Assembly: GCA_030432695.1 (NCBI GenBank)
Contig: JAUILN010000024.1
Location: 19,212-83,211 of the forward strand
Reading direction: 5' to 3'
DNA length: 64,000 bases
Source: a bacterium
GTDB lineage: Bacteria; Planctomycetota; UBA1135; UBA2386
In this document: positions 25,399 through 34,519 of the stretch, piece after piece
Position numbering within the stretch: the first letter of the stretch is position 1
Layout of the letters: every line of letters starts with the position of its first letter
Program-made: the position numbers and the translations under genes
Notes under the pieces: generated by a model
What the model was told of the DNA's origin: nothing
What the model saw: only the letters and a program-made list of their open reading frames with translations
Databases searched by the model: none

Positions 25399-27216
25399 AT
25401 GAACCGCCCGACCCTCCGCGCCGTCCTCCTGGCCTCCTGCGGCCTGCTGTCCCTGACCGACACCGCCAGCAGCCAGGGCACGATCACCCTCTACGACAAC
25501 TCCAGCTACGGCGGTGCGAACATCACCCTGCCGCTGCTCGCCCACCTCGATGGGGTCCTGCAGCCGATCCCGGGGGGCCTCGAAGACCGGGTCACGTCGC
25601 TGCGCTGGAATCTCTCGACCAACGTCATCGTGAAGTTCTTCGAGAACCGCGACGGCACCGGCCGCGAGTTCTCCGTGCGGCACGACCAGGCGCGCGTCGG
25701 CGGCGATTCGAACGTGGGCTCGTACTACAACGACAAGTTCTCGTCGTTCCGCTTCACGGTCGTCGACCCGAGCCAGGGCTGGGTGCGCTTCCACACCAAC
25801 GCCAACTTCGGCGGCTACGAGTTCATGCGCTACGTGTCGCAGACCGGCTTCACGATCCAGTCGCTGCGGGACCGGGGCTACAACGACCAGGTCGACTCGA
25901 TCCGCTGGAGCCTGCCGCGCGGCACCACGATCATGTGCTTCGACGAAGACCCCGCCGGCGGCCGCGCGCTGCCGCTGCTCGGCACCGGTGCGGTGAGCGA
26001 CCTGAACAACTCGTTCAGCGGCCTGCACCACGACAAGTTCTCGACCTTCGCGGTGATGCGCGGCGAACTCACGGCGACCTTCGCCGACCGCAACGCGCCG
26101 ATCGACCGGGTCTGCCAGCTCTCGTCGCACAACGCGCACGTCAGCACCGCGCACGGCTGGTCGGTCTGGTACAACCAGACGATGCCGTTGCTGGAGCAGC
26201 TCGACTACGGCGCACGGGTCCTGCAGCTCGACGTCCGCGAGGAGAACAACGCGCTCTACCTCACGCATGGCTCCTGGAGCGCGTCGATCGCGCAGCGCGC
26301 CGGCCTGACCCCCGAACTCCTCGCGCCGGCACTGGACGCGCTGCACACCTGGCTGAGCGTCCACAGCCGCGAGGTGATCTTCCTGGTGTTCGAGAACTAC
26401 ACCGGCGCGGAACTCACCAACGCGCTGCGCGCCTCGCGCCTCGGCGGCATGCTCTACCGGCCGAACGGCCTGCACTGGCCGTCGATCAACCAGCTCGCCG
26501 ACGCCGGCAGGCGGGTCGTGGTCCTCGACAGTTCGTCCTCCACCGGTGAACTCTACGAGTGGGACTGGGAGGTGCAGAACGACTACAGCTCGTTCGGCTC
26601 GACGGCCGCCCGCTCCGAGTCCGATCCGATCGACGGCCTGCACCGGAGCCTGTTCCTGATGAACCACATCAGCGGAAGCAGCACCCCGACGATCTGGTTC
26701 GGCATCAGCCCGAACACCCGCGGCGCCCTGGTCGACCTGGCCCGCCAGTTCCCGCAGCCGCCGAACTTCGTCAACATCGACGGCATCTCGATGGCCGACC
26801 ACGGCGGCCTCGAAGCCTGCCGCGAGATCAACGACCGGATGTGGCGCGTGCCCCAGCCCCGCGCCACCAGCTACGCGTTCCACGCCGGCTGCGGCTCGAC
26901 CCTCGAGAGCACCACGCGCCCAGCCCTCGGCCGCACCTGGACCCTGAACGCGACCGACGCCGACTGGCTGCTGTTCGGCCTCTCCGACACGTCCAACAAT
27001 GGCGCCCCTCTGCCGATGTCGCTGCAGCCGCTGAGCACCTGCCTGCTCCGTGCCGCGCCGATGGACGCGATCCCCGTCGGCGCAAACCACACGTTCTCGC
27101 TGCCGATCCCCAACGACAGCCGGTTGGTGGGCGGCACGCTGTATGGCCAGGCACTGGAGTTCGTGCCGGGCAACATCTACCTGTCGAACGGGGTGGCGGG
27201 GCGGATCGGCTACTGA
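25399..27216 (+). CDS. Secreted beta/gamma-crystallin plus PI-PLC-X-like phosphodiesterase
   Basis: 605 residues with a signal peptide. Two beta/gamma-crystallin domains come first: ITLYDNSSYGGANITL to YYNDKFSSFRF (~27-118), then WVRFHTNANFGGYEFMRYVS to HHDKFSTFAV (~120-222), with the Y/F-x-x-x-x-F-x-G Greek-key signatures. Residues ~230-490 resemble the phosphatidylinositol-specific phospholipase C X-box / GDPD TIM barrel: CQLSSHNAHVS with His244, then LQLDVREENNALYLTHGSWS with His290, placed like the two catalytic histidines of bacterial PI-PLC. The C-terminus (~500-605) is a beta module ending FSLPIPNDSRLVGGTLYGQA, shared with the LamG protein at 8021-9223. Likely an extracellular phosphodiesterase or lipase; substrate unknown. 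Confidence 0.83.
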   Translation: MNRPTLRAVLLASCGLLSLTDTASSQGTITLYDNSSYGGANITLPLLAHLDGVLQPIPGGLEDRVTSLRWNLSTNVIVKFFENRDGTGREFSVRHDQARVGGDSNVGSYYNDKFSSFRFTVVDPSQGWVRFHTNANFGGYEFMRYVSQTGFTIQSLRDRGYNDQVDSIRWSLPRGTTIMCFDEDPAGGRALPLLGTGAVSDLNNSFSGLHHDKFSTFAVMRGELTATFADRNAPIDRVCQLSSHNAHVSTAHGWSVWYNQTMPLLEQLDYGARVLQLDVREENNALYLTHGSWSASIAQRAGLTPELLAPALDALHTWLSVHSREVIFLVFENYTGAELTNALRASRLGGMLYRPNGLHWPSINQLADAGRRVVVLDSSSSTGELYEWDWEVQNDYSSFGSTAARSESDPIDGLHRSLFLMNHISGSSTPTIWFGISPNTRGALVDLARQFPQPPNFVNIDGISMADHGGLEACREINDRMWRVPQPRATSYAFHAGCGSTLESTTRPALGRTWTLNATDADWLLFGLSDTSNNGAPLPMSLQPLSTCLLRAAPMDAIPVGANHTFSLPIPNDSRLVGGTLYGQALEFVPGNIYLSNGVAGRIGY

Positions 27217-27230
27217 GCCGCCGACCGGCC

Positions 27231-27254
27231 GCGCGGCGGGCTCACCCGCCGCGC
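27231..27254. terminator. Hairpin between convergent genes
   Basis: GCGCGGCGGG (27231-27240) pairs perfectly with CCCGCCGCGC (27245-27254) over a CTCA loop. It lies between the convergent PI-PLC-like and tricorn-like genes and overlaps the stop codon of the latter, so it could end transcription from both sides. No T-run on either strand. Confidence 0.45.
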
Positions 27255-30200
27255 CGCAGCGACGCCGCCGGCTTCGCCTCGGGCAGCGGGCGCCCCTTGG
27301 TCTCGACCTCGCCCCGCAGCGCCGTCACCGCCGCCTCCAGCTGCGCATCGCCACCCAACGGATCGTTCCACAGCGCCACATCCGGCAGGCAGCCGTTCAG
27401 CTCCATGTCCGCCCCGTCGTTCACCAGGTACCAACCCCGGAACGGCATCCGCACGAAGCTGCCATCCACGAGCCCCTGGCCGCCGGTGGAGATCACGCCG
27501 CCGGCGGTGCGCATGCCGACCACCGGGCCGCGGCCGATGGTCTTCACCGCGTGGCTCACGATCTCCGCGTTGCTGAACGACATCTCGTTGCACATCATCA
27601 CGATCGGCTTGTTCCAGGTCGCGTAGACCTTGCGATCCTGCGGGTAGCCGGTGGGGCCGCCGCGAGGGATGGTGAACGCGTGGGTCGGCTGGGTCAGCAG
27701 GGTGAGCACGTGGTCGGCTGTGCTGCCGCCGCCGTTGAAGCGCACGTCGATGATCAGGCCGTCCTTGCCGGCGCCTGCGGCATAGAGGTCTTCCTCGAGC
27801 TGGCGGAAGCTCTGGAAGTTCATGCCGCGGATGTGGGCGTAGCCGAGCTTTCCTCCGGAGAGGCGCTCGACCTCGGCGCGGCAGTCGTCGACCCACTCGT
27901 CGTAGAGCAGGCCCGAGACCGAGCCGACCGGCCGCACCGTGACGGTCCGCTCCACGCCCTCGGCGCCGCGGACCTTCAACTCCATGTCGCGCTCGACCTC
28001 GAGGGTCATCACCGCGAACAGGTCGGTGTCGGGGCCGACCTCGGTGCCGTCGATCGCGAGCACGCGCTCGCCGGCATCGACGCGACTGCGCGCCTCCGAG
28101 CAGGGGCTGCCCGGGATCACCGAGGCGACCAGCAGGCCGGGGCCCGCGTCGTCGAGGTCGTAGCGCAGGCCGAGGTGCATGGTCCGCGGCGACCAGTCCG
28201 GTCGCTCGGCGTCGGGCAGGGGATCGCTCCCGCCCCGATGCCCCATGTGCGAGGCGTTGAGTTCGCCGAGCATCATGTTCATCGCCTCGGAGAACTCGCG
28301 GGCGCCGATCAGGTGCGGCACGACCGCGGCGTAGCGGGCCCGGATCGCGTTCCAGTCGCGGTTGTTCAAAGCGCCGTCGTAGAACTGGTCGCGCATCGCC
28401 CGCCAACCCTGCTCGAAGGCCAGCTTGCGGATCTCGCGCCAGTCGCGCTCCTCCTGGACCTGGAAGTCGAAGGTGTCGATCTTGCCGCTGGAGGGGTTCT
28501 GCGAGGCGGGCTTGCCGCCCGACAGACCGACGAGCTGCTTGCCGTCGGCGGTGAACCGGGCCCGCGACACGACGCTCGACGTGACCTTCTTCGGCCGCAG
28601 CTCGTCGGGGAACCCGACCTTGTAGACCGCGCGCTCGCCGTCGACCGTGGCCGAGAACCACAGCTCCTTGCCGTCGTGCGACCAGAGCAGGCCGAACTCG
28701 CGCGACTCGGGGATGCGGATCCGGCCGATCCGGTCGTGGATGCCGTCGAAGTCGATGCGCACCGCGTCGTCGTCCTGCTTCGCAGCATCGTCGCCGGCGG
28801 CGTCCTTCTCGCTCTTCTCGTCGCCGTCCTTCTGCTCGCCGTCCTTCTTGCCGCCCTTGCCGCCGGACTGCATCGCCTTCATGGCCTCCTCCAGCTTGCG
28901 GTCGCGGGAGGTCTCCTCGGCGACGTCCTTGGTGAGCGTCACGTAGTAGATGTCGGACTCCTCGCCGTCGCGCCGGCCGGTCCAGGCGATGCGCTTGCCG
29001 TCGGGCGACCAGACCGGGCCGGTGTCGTCGTCGGGGTGGCGCGAGACGTTGAACGGTGCGCGAGTCCCGTCGAGCGGCGCGATCCAGATCTCGTCATTGA
29101 ACTCGCCGTCCTGCACCGACCAGCACAGCCACTTGCCATCGGGCGACCAGTCGAAGTCAGGGCCGTCCCAGCTGGCGAGGACCCGCCGCTGATCGCTGCC
29201 GTCAGCGTCCATGACCCAGAGGTCGCCGCCCTTGCGGAAGGCGATGTGCTCGCCGGTCGGGCTCGGCTGCAGCCGCGACTCGACCGCGACGTCGTCGGTC
29301 ACCTTGCGCAGGACGAACGACTCCGCGGTCCACCAGAACTCCCGACCCTCCGGCCGGGTCGCCTCCCAGATGTCGACCTCACCGTCGGCCTCGGACACGA
29401 AGAACAGCCGTGACCCATCGGCGGAGAACAGCGGCGACGACTCGACCGCGGCGGTCGCGGTGATCCGTACCGGCTCGCGGAGCACACGGTCCATCACGTA
29501 CAGGTCGTGACCCGCCACCAGGGCGATCTGCTTGCCATCGCCGGTGAACGCCACGTCGCCGGCACTGTCGAGGCGACGCCGCTCGATCGGCGAGACCAGC
29601 GGATCCCCGGTCGCCACCAGGTCGACGCGACGCACCGCGCCGCTGCCGAGGTCGGCCACGTGCAGATCGAATCCCCGCCGGAACAGCACCCGCTTGCCGT
29701 CGGCCGAGAGGCTCGGCGCAACCACGCCGTCGTCGCGCCCATCGAGCTTGCGGAGGTCGGTCAGCCGGGTGACCTCACCGCCGGGCAGCGCCCGCTTCCA
29801 CAGGTCGAACGTCCCGTCGGGGTCGCTGACGAACAGATATCCGGAGCCGTCGGGCAGCCACAGGGGATGGCGCTCCGAGACGTTCTGGAAGTCCGCCAGG
29901 TCGACGCTGTGCCGAGCGAGCTGCGGCGCGGACTCGCCCTCGAGTCGGGCCAGCCAGATCTGCTCGGCGGCCGGCCCGCGGTAGCCCTTGCGCTCCTCCT
30001 GGATGCGGCCGCGGACGAACAACAGCCGCGTGCCGTCCGGGGACAGGGCGCCATCGATCGCTCCCGCGTCGAGGAGCCAGCGCTCGGGCTCGCTGCGGTC
30101 GATCGGGATGCGCACCAGCCGCCGCGACTCGGTGGAGAACGGCGCTCGGTCCGAGTCGCGCAGCGCCACCACCGCGCTGCCGGCCGCGGTCCACTGCAGC

Positions 30201-30541
30201 GGTGTCTTCGACTCCGAGTCGAAGGTGAGTCGCCGCGGCGCGCCGCCGTCGATCCCCACCAGCCAGAGCTGTGTGGTGCCGTCCCGGTCACTCAGGAACA
30301 GCACCTGCTCGCCGTCCGGCGACGGGATCGGCGCCCAGTCCCGCCCCGGATGGACGGTCAGCCGCGCGGCCGGCGCCGGGGAACCGTCGAGCGGGGCCTT
30401 CCAGAGATCTCCGTGCCAGGAGAACACCGCGTGCCGGCCGTCAGGGGTGACGTGCGGATCGAGGGGAACCCGGATCGGACGGTCCTGCGCGAGACCGCTC
30501 GTGGCGAGGAGGAAAAGACTGAGGAGGAGTCGGAACTGCAT
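27242..30541 (-). CDS. Tricorn-like S41 protease
   Basis: 1099 residues from the ATG at 30541; an open frame continues far upstream but loses protein character. A signal peptide (LLLSLFLLATSGLAQ) indicates export. Residues ~20-520 hold WD40/PD40-like propeller repeats (WAPIPSPDGEQVLFLSDRDG, PVWSPDGKRIAWTGRRDG). A highly charged Lys/Asp/Glu linker (~560-600) separates them from the catalytic half, which has a PDZ-like segment (LLVASVIPGSPCSEA, AGERVLAIDGTEVG) and the S41 domain: DVRFNGGGSTADHV, then NEMSFSNAEIVSHAVK with the expected nucleophile Ser990, and GPVVGMRTAGGV. This matches the tricorn core protease arrangement. It probably degrades peptides in the periplasm. No Shine-Dalgarno is visible. 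Confidence 0.93.
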   Translation of the reverse strand: MQFRLLLSLFLLATSGLAQDRPIRVPLDPHVTPDGRHAVFSWHGDLWKAPLDGSPAPAARLTVHPGRDWAPIPSPDGEQVLFLSDRDGTTQLWLVGIDGGAPRRLTFDSESKTPLQWTAAGSAVVALRDSDRAPFSTESRRLVRIPIDRSEPERWLLDAGAIDGALSPDGTRLLFVRGRIQEERKGYRGPAAEQIWLARLEGESAPQLARHSVDLADFQNVSERHPLWLPDGSGYLFVSDPDGTFDLWKRALPGGEVTRLTDLRKLDGRDDGVVAPSLSADGKRVLFRRGFDLHVADLGSGAVRRVDLVATGDPLVSPIERRRLDSAGDVAFTGDGKQIALVAGHDLYVMDRVLREPVRITATAAVESSPLFSADGSRLFFVSEADGEVDIWEATRPEGREFWWTAESFVLRKVTDDVAVESRLQPSPTGEHIAFRKGGDLWVMDADGSDQRRVLASWDGPDFDWSPDGKWLCWSVQDGEFNDEIWIAPLDGTRAPFNVSRHPDDDTGPVWSPDGKRIAWTGRRDGEESDIYYVTLTKDVAEETSRDRKLEEAMKAMQSGGKGGKKDGEQKDGDEKSEKDAAGDDAAKQDDDAVRIDFDGIHDRIGRIRIPESREFGLLWSHDGKELWFSATVDGERAVYKVGFPDELRPKKVTSSVVSRARFTADGKQLVGLSGGKPASQNPSSGKIDTFDFQVQEERDWREIRKLAFEQGWRAMRDQFYDGALNNRDWNAIRARYAAVVPHLIGAREFSEAMNMMLGELNASHMGHRGGSDPLPDAERPDWSPRTMHLGLRYDLDDAGPGLLVASVIPGSPCSEARSRVDAGERVLAIDGTEVGPDTDLFAVMTLEVERDMELKVRGAEGVERTVTVRPVGSVSGLLYDEWVDDCRAEVERLSGGKLGYAHIRGMNFQSFRQLEEDLYAAGAGKDGLIIDVRFNGGGSTADHVLTLLTQPTHAFTIPRGGPTGYPQDRKVYATWNKPIVMMCNEMSFSNAEIVSHAVKTIGRGPVVGMRTAGGVISTGGQGLVDGSFVRMPFRGWYLVNDGADMELNGCLPDVALWNDPLGGDAQLEAAVTALRGEVETKGRPLPEAKPAASLRRGG

Positions 30542-30802
30542 GACTTGGAGAGGGTGCCGCGGGGGCAGACGGGGGTTCGACCACGCGGGGCCGTTTCGGG
30601 GCGCGAACTTACGTCTGGCCGCGCTGGCGGCGCGAACCGCGCTCGCGAGAATTCCCGTGCAGTTTGTCTGCACGGCGGCCGACCTTCCGCGGCGCTGTTC
30701 GGCCACCCTCCGCACCCGATTGCGTAGCGGTCGCCCCGACGCATGGTCTCGCACCGACGTCCTCCCGCGGGCCACCCCAGAACCGCAACCCTTCCTTCCG
30801 AG
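30542..30802. promoter_or_regulatory. Divergent promoter region with inverted repeat
   Basis: 261 bp between the tricorn-like gene (minus) and the next exported protein (plus). It holds CCGTGCAG (30655-30662) paired with CTGCACGG (30668-30675) over a 5-bp spacer TTTGT, a possible operator. No gene-like reading frame. Confidence 0.35.
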
Positions 30803-32059
30803 ATGAACCGAACCTTCCTCGTCACCTCCTCCGCCCTCCTCCTCGCGTTGGCACCCGTCGCCCAGGAGACCTCGTCCGGCTCCGCCCTGACGATCCGCAC
30901 CACCGACAGCCGCATGGCCCGCAACGCGATGCGCAGCTTCGACTCCCCGAGCGAGATGCCGGTGATCGAAGCCGGCCAGGCGATCGTCCTGACCCTCGAC
31001 GACGGCGGCCAGATGGTCGCCAGCAAGGGCGAAGCCAAAGGCTGGCTGCACGTGGTCGCCCGCCCGCCGGCACTGATGCAGACCTTCGCGACCCAGATCC
31101 AGCAGGGTCGCGGCATGGCCCAGATGATGGCGGGCATGGGCCTCGGCGAGGCCGGCTTCGACTCCAAGCAGATCAACACGATGATCGACGCTGCGTTCTC
31201 GTTCCCCGAGCAGATCGAGACGCTGGAGGTGCACCTCGCCGAGGAGCCGGAAGACGGCGCCGACGTGCACGTGTCGCTGGTGCCGGTCGCCGACTCGTGG
31301 CTCGGCGGCATGGTCGCCGCTCTGGCGCCGAACCCGCGCGGCGTCAAGCAGCTCGACAACGACGGCGCGATGGTCGAGGGCGCGATCAGCGTCGACATGC
31401 CGAAGCTGGCACCCTCGCTGCTGCCGATGATGAAGTTCTTCAGCGCGATGGGCGCGCGCAACGACGAGGAGAAGGCCCAGTCGGCGAAGATCGCCGAGAG
31501 TTCGATGTCGAAGCTCGCCGGCACGATGAGCTTCCAGTGGAGCCTCGACACCGGCCTGGAGTCGATCGCGGGAGTCCTCGACCCCGCCGGCCTCCAGGAG
31601 CTGTGGAAGTCCGAGGACTACGCCGCCGCGATGAAGCGCGCCAGCGAGGTCGCCGGCAACGCGGAGGCGACGCTGAACACCGACGCCGGTGAGCACCGCG
31701 GCGTGAACATCCTCGAGATGCGGGTCGAGTACGACACGCCCGAGGACATGCCGTTCGTCGAGGACGGCATCATGATCACCAGCAATGCCATCGTCGGCGA
31801 CTCGTTCGTCAGCACCTCGATGGCCAGGAGCCAGGCCAGCCTGAAGGGCCTGATCGACCTGGTGATGGACGATCAGATCGAGCCGACCAGCATCGGCCAG
31901 GGCGTGCTCGCGAACGTGCGCATGGGCGTCGCCGAGCTGATCGAGTGGATGGCCGAGCTGCAGAACGCGCCGTTCCCGGTCGACGACCTGCCCGAGCAGG
32001 CCCACGTCACGATCACCAAGCAGGGCAACGGGATCGCGTTCCACGTCGTGGTGCGCTGA
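30803..32059 (+). CDS. Exported protein of unknown function
   Basis: 418 residues with a signal peptide (RTFLVTSSALLLALAPVAQ). The rest is soluble, Met- and Ala-rich, with predicted alternating beta strands and long helices: VHVSLVPVADSWLGGMVAAL, MPKLAPSLLPMMKFFSAMG, MSFQWSLDTGLESIAGVLDP. A duplicated architecture (two strands-plus-helix halves, ~30-225 and ~225-418) is suggested by the repeated ligand-like loops, but not proven. No family recognised. Divergent from the tricorn protease and convergent with the SGNH gene, leaving a 17-bp gap between stops. Confidence 0.7.
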   Translation: MNRTFLVTSSALLLALAPVAQETSSGSALTIRTTDSRMARNAMRSFDSPSEMPVIEAGQAIVLTLDDGGQMVASKGEAKGWLHVVARPPALMQTFATQIQQGRGMAQMMAGMGLGEAGFDSKQINTMIDAAFSFPEQIETLEVHLAEEPEDGADVHVSLVPVADSWLGGMVAALAPNPRGVKQLDNDGAMVEGAISVDMPKLAPSLLPMMKFFSAMGARNDEEKAQSAKIAESSMSKLAGTMSFQWSLDTGLESIAGVLDPAGLQELWKSEDYAAAMKRASEVAGNAEATLNTDAGEHRGVNILEMRVEYDTPEDMPFVEDGIMITSNAIVGDSFVSTSMARSQASLKGLIDLVMDDQIEPTSIGQGVLANVRMGVAELIEWMAELQNAPFPVDDLPEQAHVTITKQGNGIAFHVVVR

Positions 32060-32076
32060 GCCGCCTTCGGCCGGGA

Positions 32077-33051
32077 TCAGCGCAACCGCGCGAGGATCTC
32101 GGCCGCCACCGCGGCGTGCCCGGTGGCCGTCCAGTGCGCATCGCTCGGGAACACCACGGGCGCCGCCTCCGCGGCCCGCTGCAACCCGGCCTCGAGGTCG
32201 ACCCATTCGATGCCTTCGCCCGGCTCCAGCCACCGGTCGCCGGCCGCCGAGAGCAGCAGGAAGCGCGCGCCGGCCGCGGCACATGCGGCCGCCATCCTGC
32301 GGTGCAGCGCCCGCACCCGACCGCGCGCGAGGTCACGCACCTCGGGCGCCCAGTCGACCTCGATCGGCGGCTCCAGGGCGTCTCGGCAGCGACGGTAGAC
32401 CCCGGAGACCTGCTCCAACCAGCTGGACCCGACCGGCAACTCCGGATCGACCAACTGCTGCCCGTCCCAGCCGAACAACGGTTTGGTCCGACCGTAGCGG
32501 AACGCCGACGCGGCCTCGGCGACGTCGTTCGGGCAGAACGTGAGCACCACCGCGGCCGGCCGCAAGGTCAGGACCTCGCGCTCCAGCAGCAGACACTCCT
32601 GGCCGGTGCCGAAACCGCTGACCCCGAAGTTGCGGACCGGAACGCCGAGTTCGTTGCGCACCCGCGCGACGAAGGTCTCCTCCTCCGCCACTCCCCAACC
32701 GAAGGTCAGCGAGTCGCCGAGGAACACCACCGGTCGAGCACCCGACTCGGTCGCGCGCGCGGCTTCGGCCTGGTCGGAGGTCCGGTGGCCCGCTGCGTCG
32801 GTCCGGACCAGGACGTCGAACTCGACCTCTCCGCCGGGACCGACGTGCCGATGCTGCGCCGTGACGCCGGCTCCGTGACGCCAGCCGAGGATCGGATCCG
32901 CCTCGACGACTCCCGGCCGCGTGGTCAGCCCCTTGCTCCCGGCGAACACCAGCCGGTAGCCCCACTCCGCGGTGAGCAGCGCCAGCAGGATCGCGAACAG
33001 CATCAGCGCGACCCGCACCAACCAGCGGCGGGCGCTACGCGAGCCCGTCAC
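32077..33051 (-). CDS. Membrane-anchored SGNH/GDSL-type hydrolase
   Basis: 324 residues from a GTG at 33051. An N-terminal helix (LVRVALMLFAILLALLTAEWG) anchors it or acts as signal. Block I is VVFLGDSLTFGWGV (~106-118) with the GDS serine; block II region VRNFGVSGFGTGQE gives the glycine; block III CPNDV gives the oxyanion Asn; block V DAHWTATGH (~303-311) carries the Asp and His. These residues make it a likely active esterase or acyl-transfer hydrolase acting outside the membrane, for example on polysaccharide acetyl groups. Its 5' end overlaps the exonuclease I gene by 17 bp, so it is third in a LacI-sbcB-SGNH transcription unit. Confidence 0.87.
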   Translation of the reverse strand: MTGSRSARRWLVRVALMLFAILLALLTAEWGYRLVFAGSKGLTTRPGVVEADPILGWRHGAGVTAQHRHVGPGGEVEFDVLVRTDAAGHRTSDQAEAARATESGARPVVFLGDSLTFGWGVAEEETFVARVRNELGVPVRNFGVSGFGTGQECLLLEREVLTLRPAAVVLTFCPNDVAEAASAFRYGRTKPLFGWDGQQLVDPELPVGSSWLEQVSGVYRRCRDALEPPIEVDWAPEVRDLARGRVRALHRRMAAACAAAGARFLLLSAAGDRWLEPGEGIEWVDLEAGLQRAAEAAPVVFPSDAHWTATGHAAVAAEILARLR

Positions 33052-34519
33052 GCAGCTCCTCGGTGCGTCGGGTCAGGAACGCCTCGTAGCGATCCAGGAT
33101 CGCCTGCGCCTCGACGTCGTCGGCATGCCGCTCGCGCAGTTCCTCCAACGCGGCCGCGACTTCCCGCAGCCGCGAGGCCCCACCGCCCCGCGGCGCGCAC
33201 AGCCGACCGGCGACGTGCTCTCGCCACCGCACCTGCTCGGCCTCGTCGAGGGTCTCCGCGGCGTTCCGCGCGCGCAGTCGGAACAGCAGTTCGCGCAGCC
33301 TCTCGTCGGCGAGGCGTGCCTCGAACCGACGCCACTCCTGCGGCGGGCGCTCATGGAGCTGGCGGCAGGTCCGTGCGTCGGAGTCCCCCACGAAGCCGTC
33401 GTACAGCCCCTGATCGGGATCGGGATCCTCGGCGGATTCGTGCTCGACCAGGAAGGCCAGCACGTCCGCCACACGATCCCTGCCGGCCTGCACCTGCGTG
33501 GCATGGCGCTCGACGATGCTGCGCTCGAGCCCGCTGCGCTCCCAGCCCCCCGCATCGAGCGCCGCCAACGGCGCCAGCACCGGCCCGCGGTTCAGGTGGA
33601 CGGTCTTCAGCCCGATCTCGGGAGCGCCCGCCGGCCGCTCGGCGCGACGCGTGAACAGCAGGCTCCGCAGCTGCTCCGGATCGCCGTCGAGCAGGGGTGC
33701 CGGGCCGTGGCGCAGGTCGACGCACAGCGCCTGGGTGTTGATGCCCGGCCGCTGGCAGATCGGCAACACCACGCTGACGCAGGCCTGCGCCGAGGGAAAC
33801 CGTCCGCTGACGTGCGCCACCGGCCGGGAGTGCTCGAAGCCCCGCGCGATGCCGAGACGATCGCGCGCCACCTGCTTGACGCGCCCGTCGAACACGTAGT
33901 CGTAGAGCTTCGGTTGGACGGCCCGCATCCGCCGCGCCATCTCCACCGTCGCGACCACGTCGGCCAGCGCGTCGTGCGCAGCACCATGCTCGATGCCGTT
34001 GGCTGCGGTCAGGTGCTCCAGCCGGAAGCTCGGCGCCCCATCCTCGCGCACCGGCCACTCCAACCCTTCGGGACGGAACGCGTAGGCCGCGCGCAGCGCA
34101 TCGAGCAGGTCGAAGCGGCTGTTGCCGTGCCGCCACTCGCGGTCGTAGACCGGCAGCAGGTTGCGCCACAGCAGGAAGCGCGTGAACTCGTCGTCGAAGC
34201 GCACCGAGTTGTAGCCCGCCACGCAGGTCCCAGGCACCGCGAGTTCGGCGAGGATCGACCGTGCGAACTCCAGCTCGCCGATCTCCTCGTCCGCGTGGTC
34301 GCCCGGCACGGTGCGGGTCACCAGGCACGCTTCCGGATCGGGCAATACGTCTTCGGGCAACCGCGTCCGCCACGCGACCGGCTCCCCGACCGGCTCCAGA
34401 TCGAGCGAGGTCCGCATCGCACCGAACTGCAGGGGCCGGTCGCTCCGTGGGTCGCGGCCGGTGGTCTCGTAGTCGTGCCAGAGGATCGTGTCGCGCACGC
34501 CGGACGCCTCCTCGCTCAC
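33035..34519 (-). CDS. sbcB: Exodeoxyribonuclease I
   Basis: 494 residues from a GTG at 34519. ExoI degrades single-stranded DNA 3'-5' in repair and recombination. DEDDh motifs are complete: TILWHDYETTGRDPRSDRPL (Asp, Glu), VAGYNSVRFDDEFTRFLLWR (Asp), and EHGAAHDALADVVATVEMAR (His, Asp). The extended part after ~190 (LYDYVFDGRVKQVARDRLG and the C-terminal helices ending LRELLFRLRARN) matches the SH3-like and helical domains specific to ExoI rather than to generic DnaQ nucleases. The start overlaps the stop of a LacI regulator by four bases (GTGA). ExoI is best known from gammaproteobacteria, so its presence here is worth noting. Confidence 0.9.
   Translation of the reverse strand: MSEEASGVRDTILWHDYETTGRDPRSDRPLQFGAMRTSLDLEPVGEPVAWRTRLPEDVLPDPEACLVTRTVPGDHADEEIGELEFARSILAELAVPGTCVAGYNSVRFDDEFTRFLLWRNLLPVYDREWRHGNSRFDLLDALRAAYAFRPEGLEWPVREDGAPSFRLEHLTAANGIEHGAAHDALADVVATVEMARRMRAVQPKLYDYVFDGRVKQVARDRLGIARGFEHSRPVAHVSGRFPSAQACVSVVLPICQRPGINTQALCVDLRHGPAPLLDGDPEQLRSLLFTRRAERPAGAPEIGLKTVHLNRGPVLAPLAALDAGGWERSGLERSIVERHATQVQAGRDRVADVLAFLVEHESAEDPDPDQGLYDGFVGDSDARTCRQLHERPPQEWRRFEARLADERLRELLFRLRARNAAETLDEAEQVRWREHVAGRLCAPRGGGASRLREVAAALEELRERHADDVEAQAILDRYEAFLTRRTEELRDGLA

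Noticed and set aside
24391..27090. 899-codon frame antisense to the DUF262 and PI-PLC genes
   Set aside because: Crosses two well-supported genes and an intergenic gap; shadow composition.
30542..32284. Upstream extension of the tricorn-like frame, adding ~580 residues
   Set aside because: The extension runs antisense to a supported exported protein and precedes a clear signal peptide at residue 1 of the shorter form.
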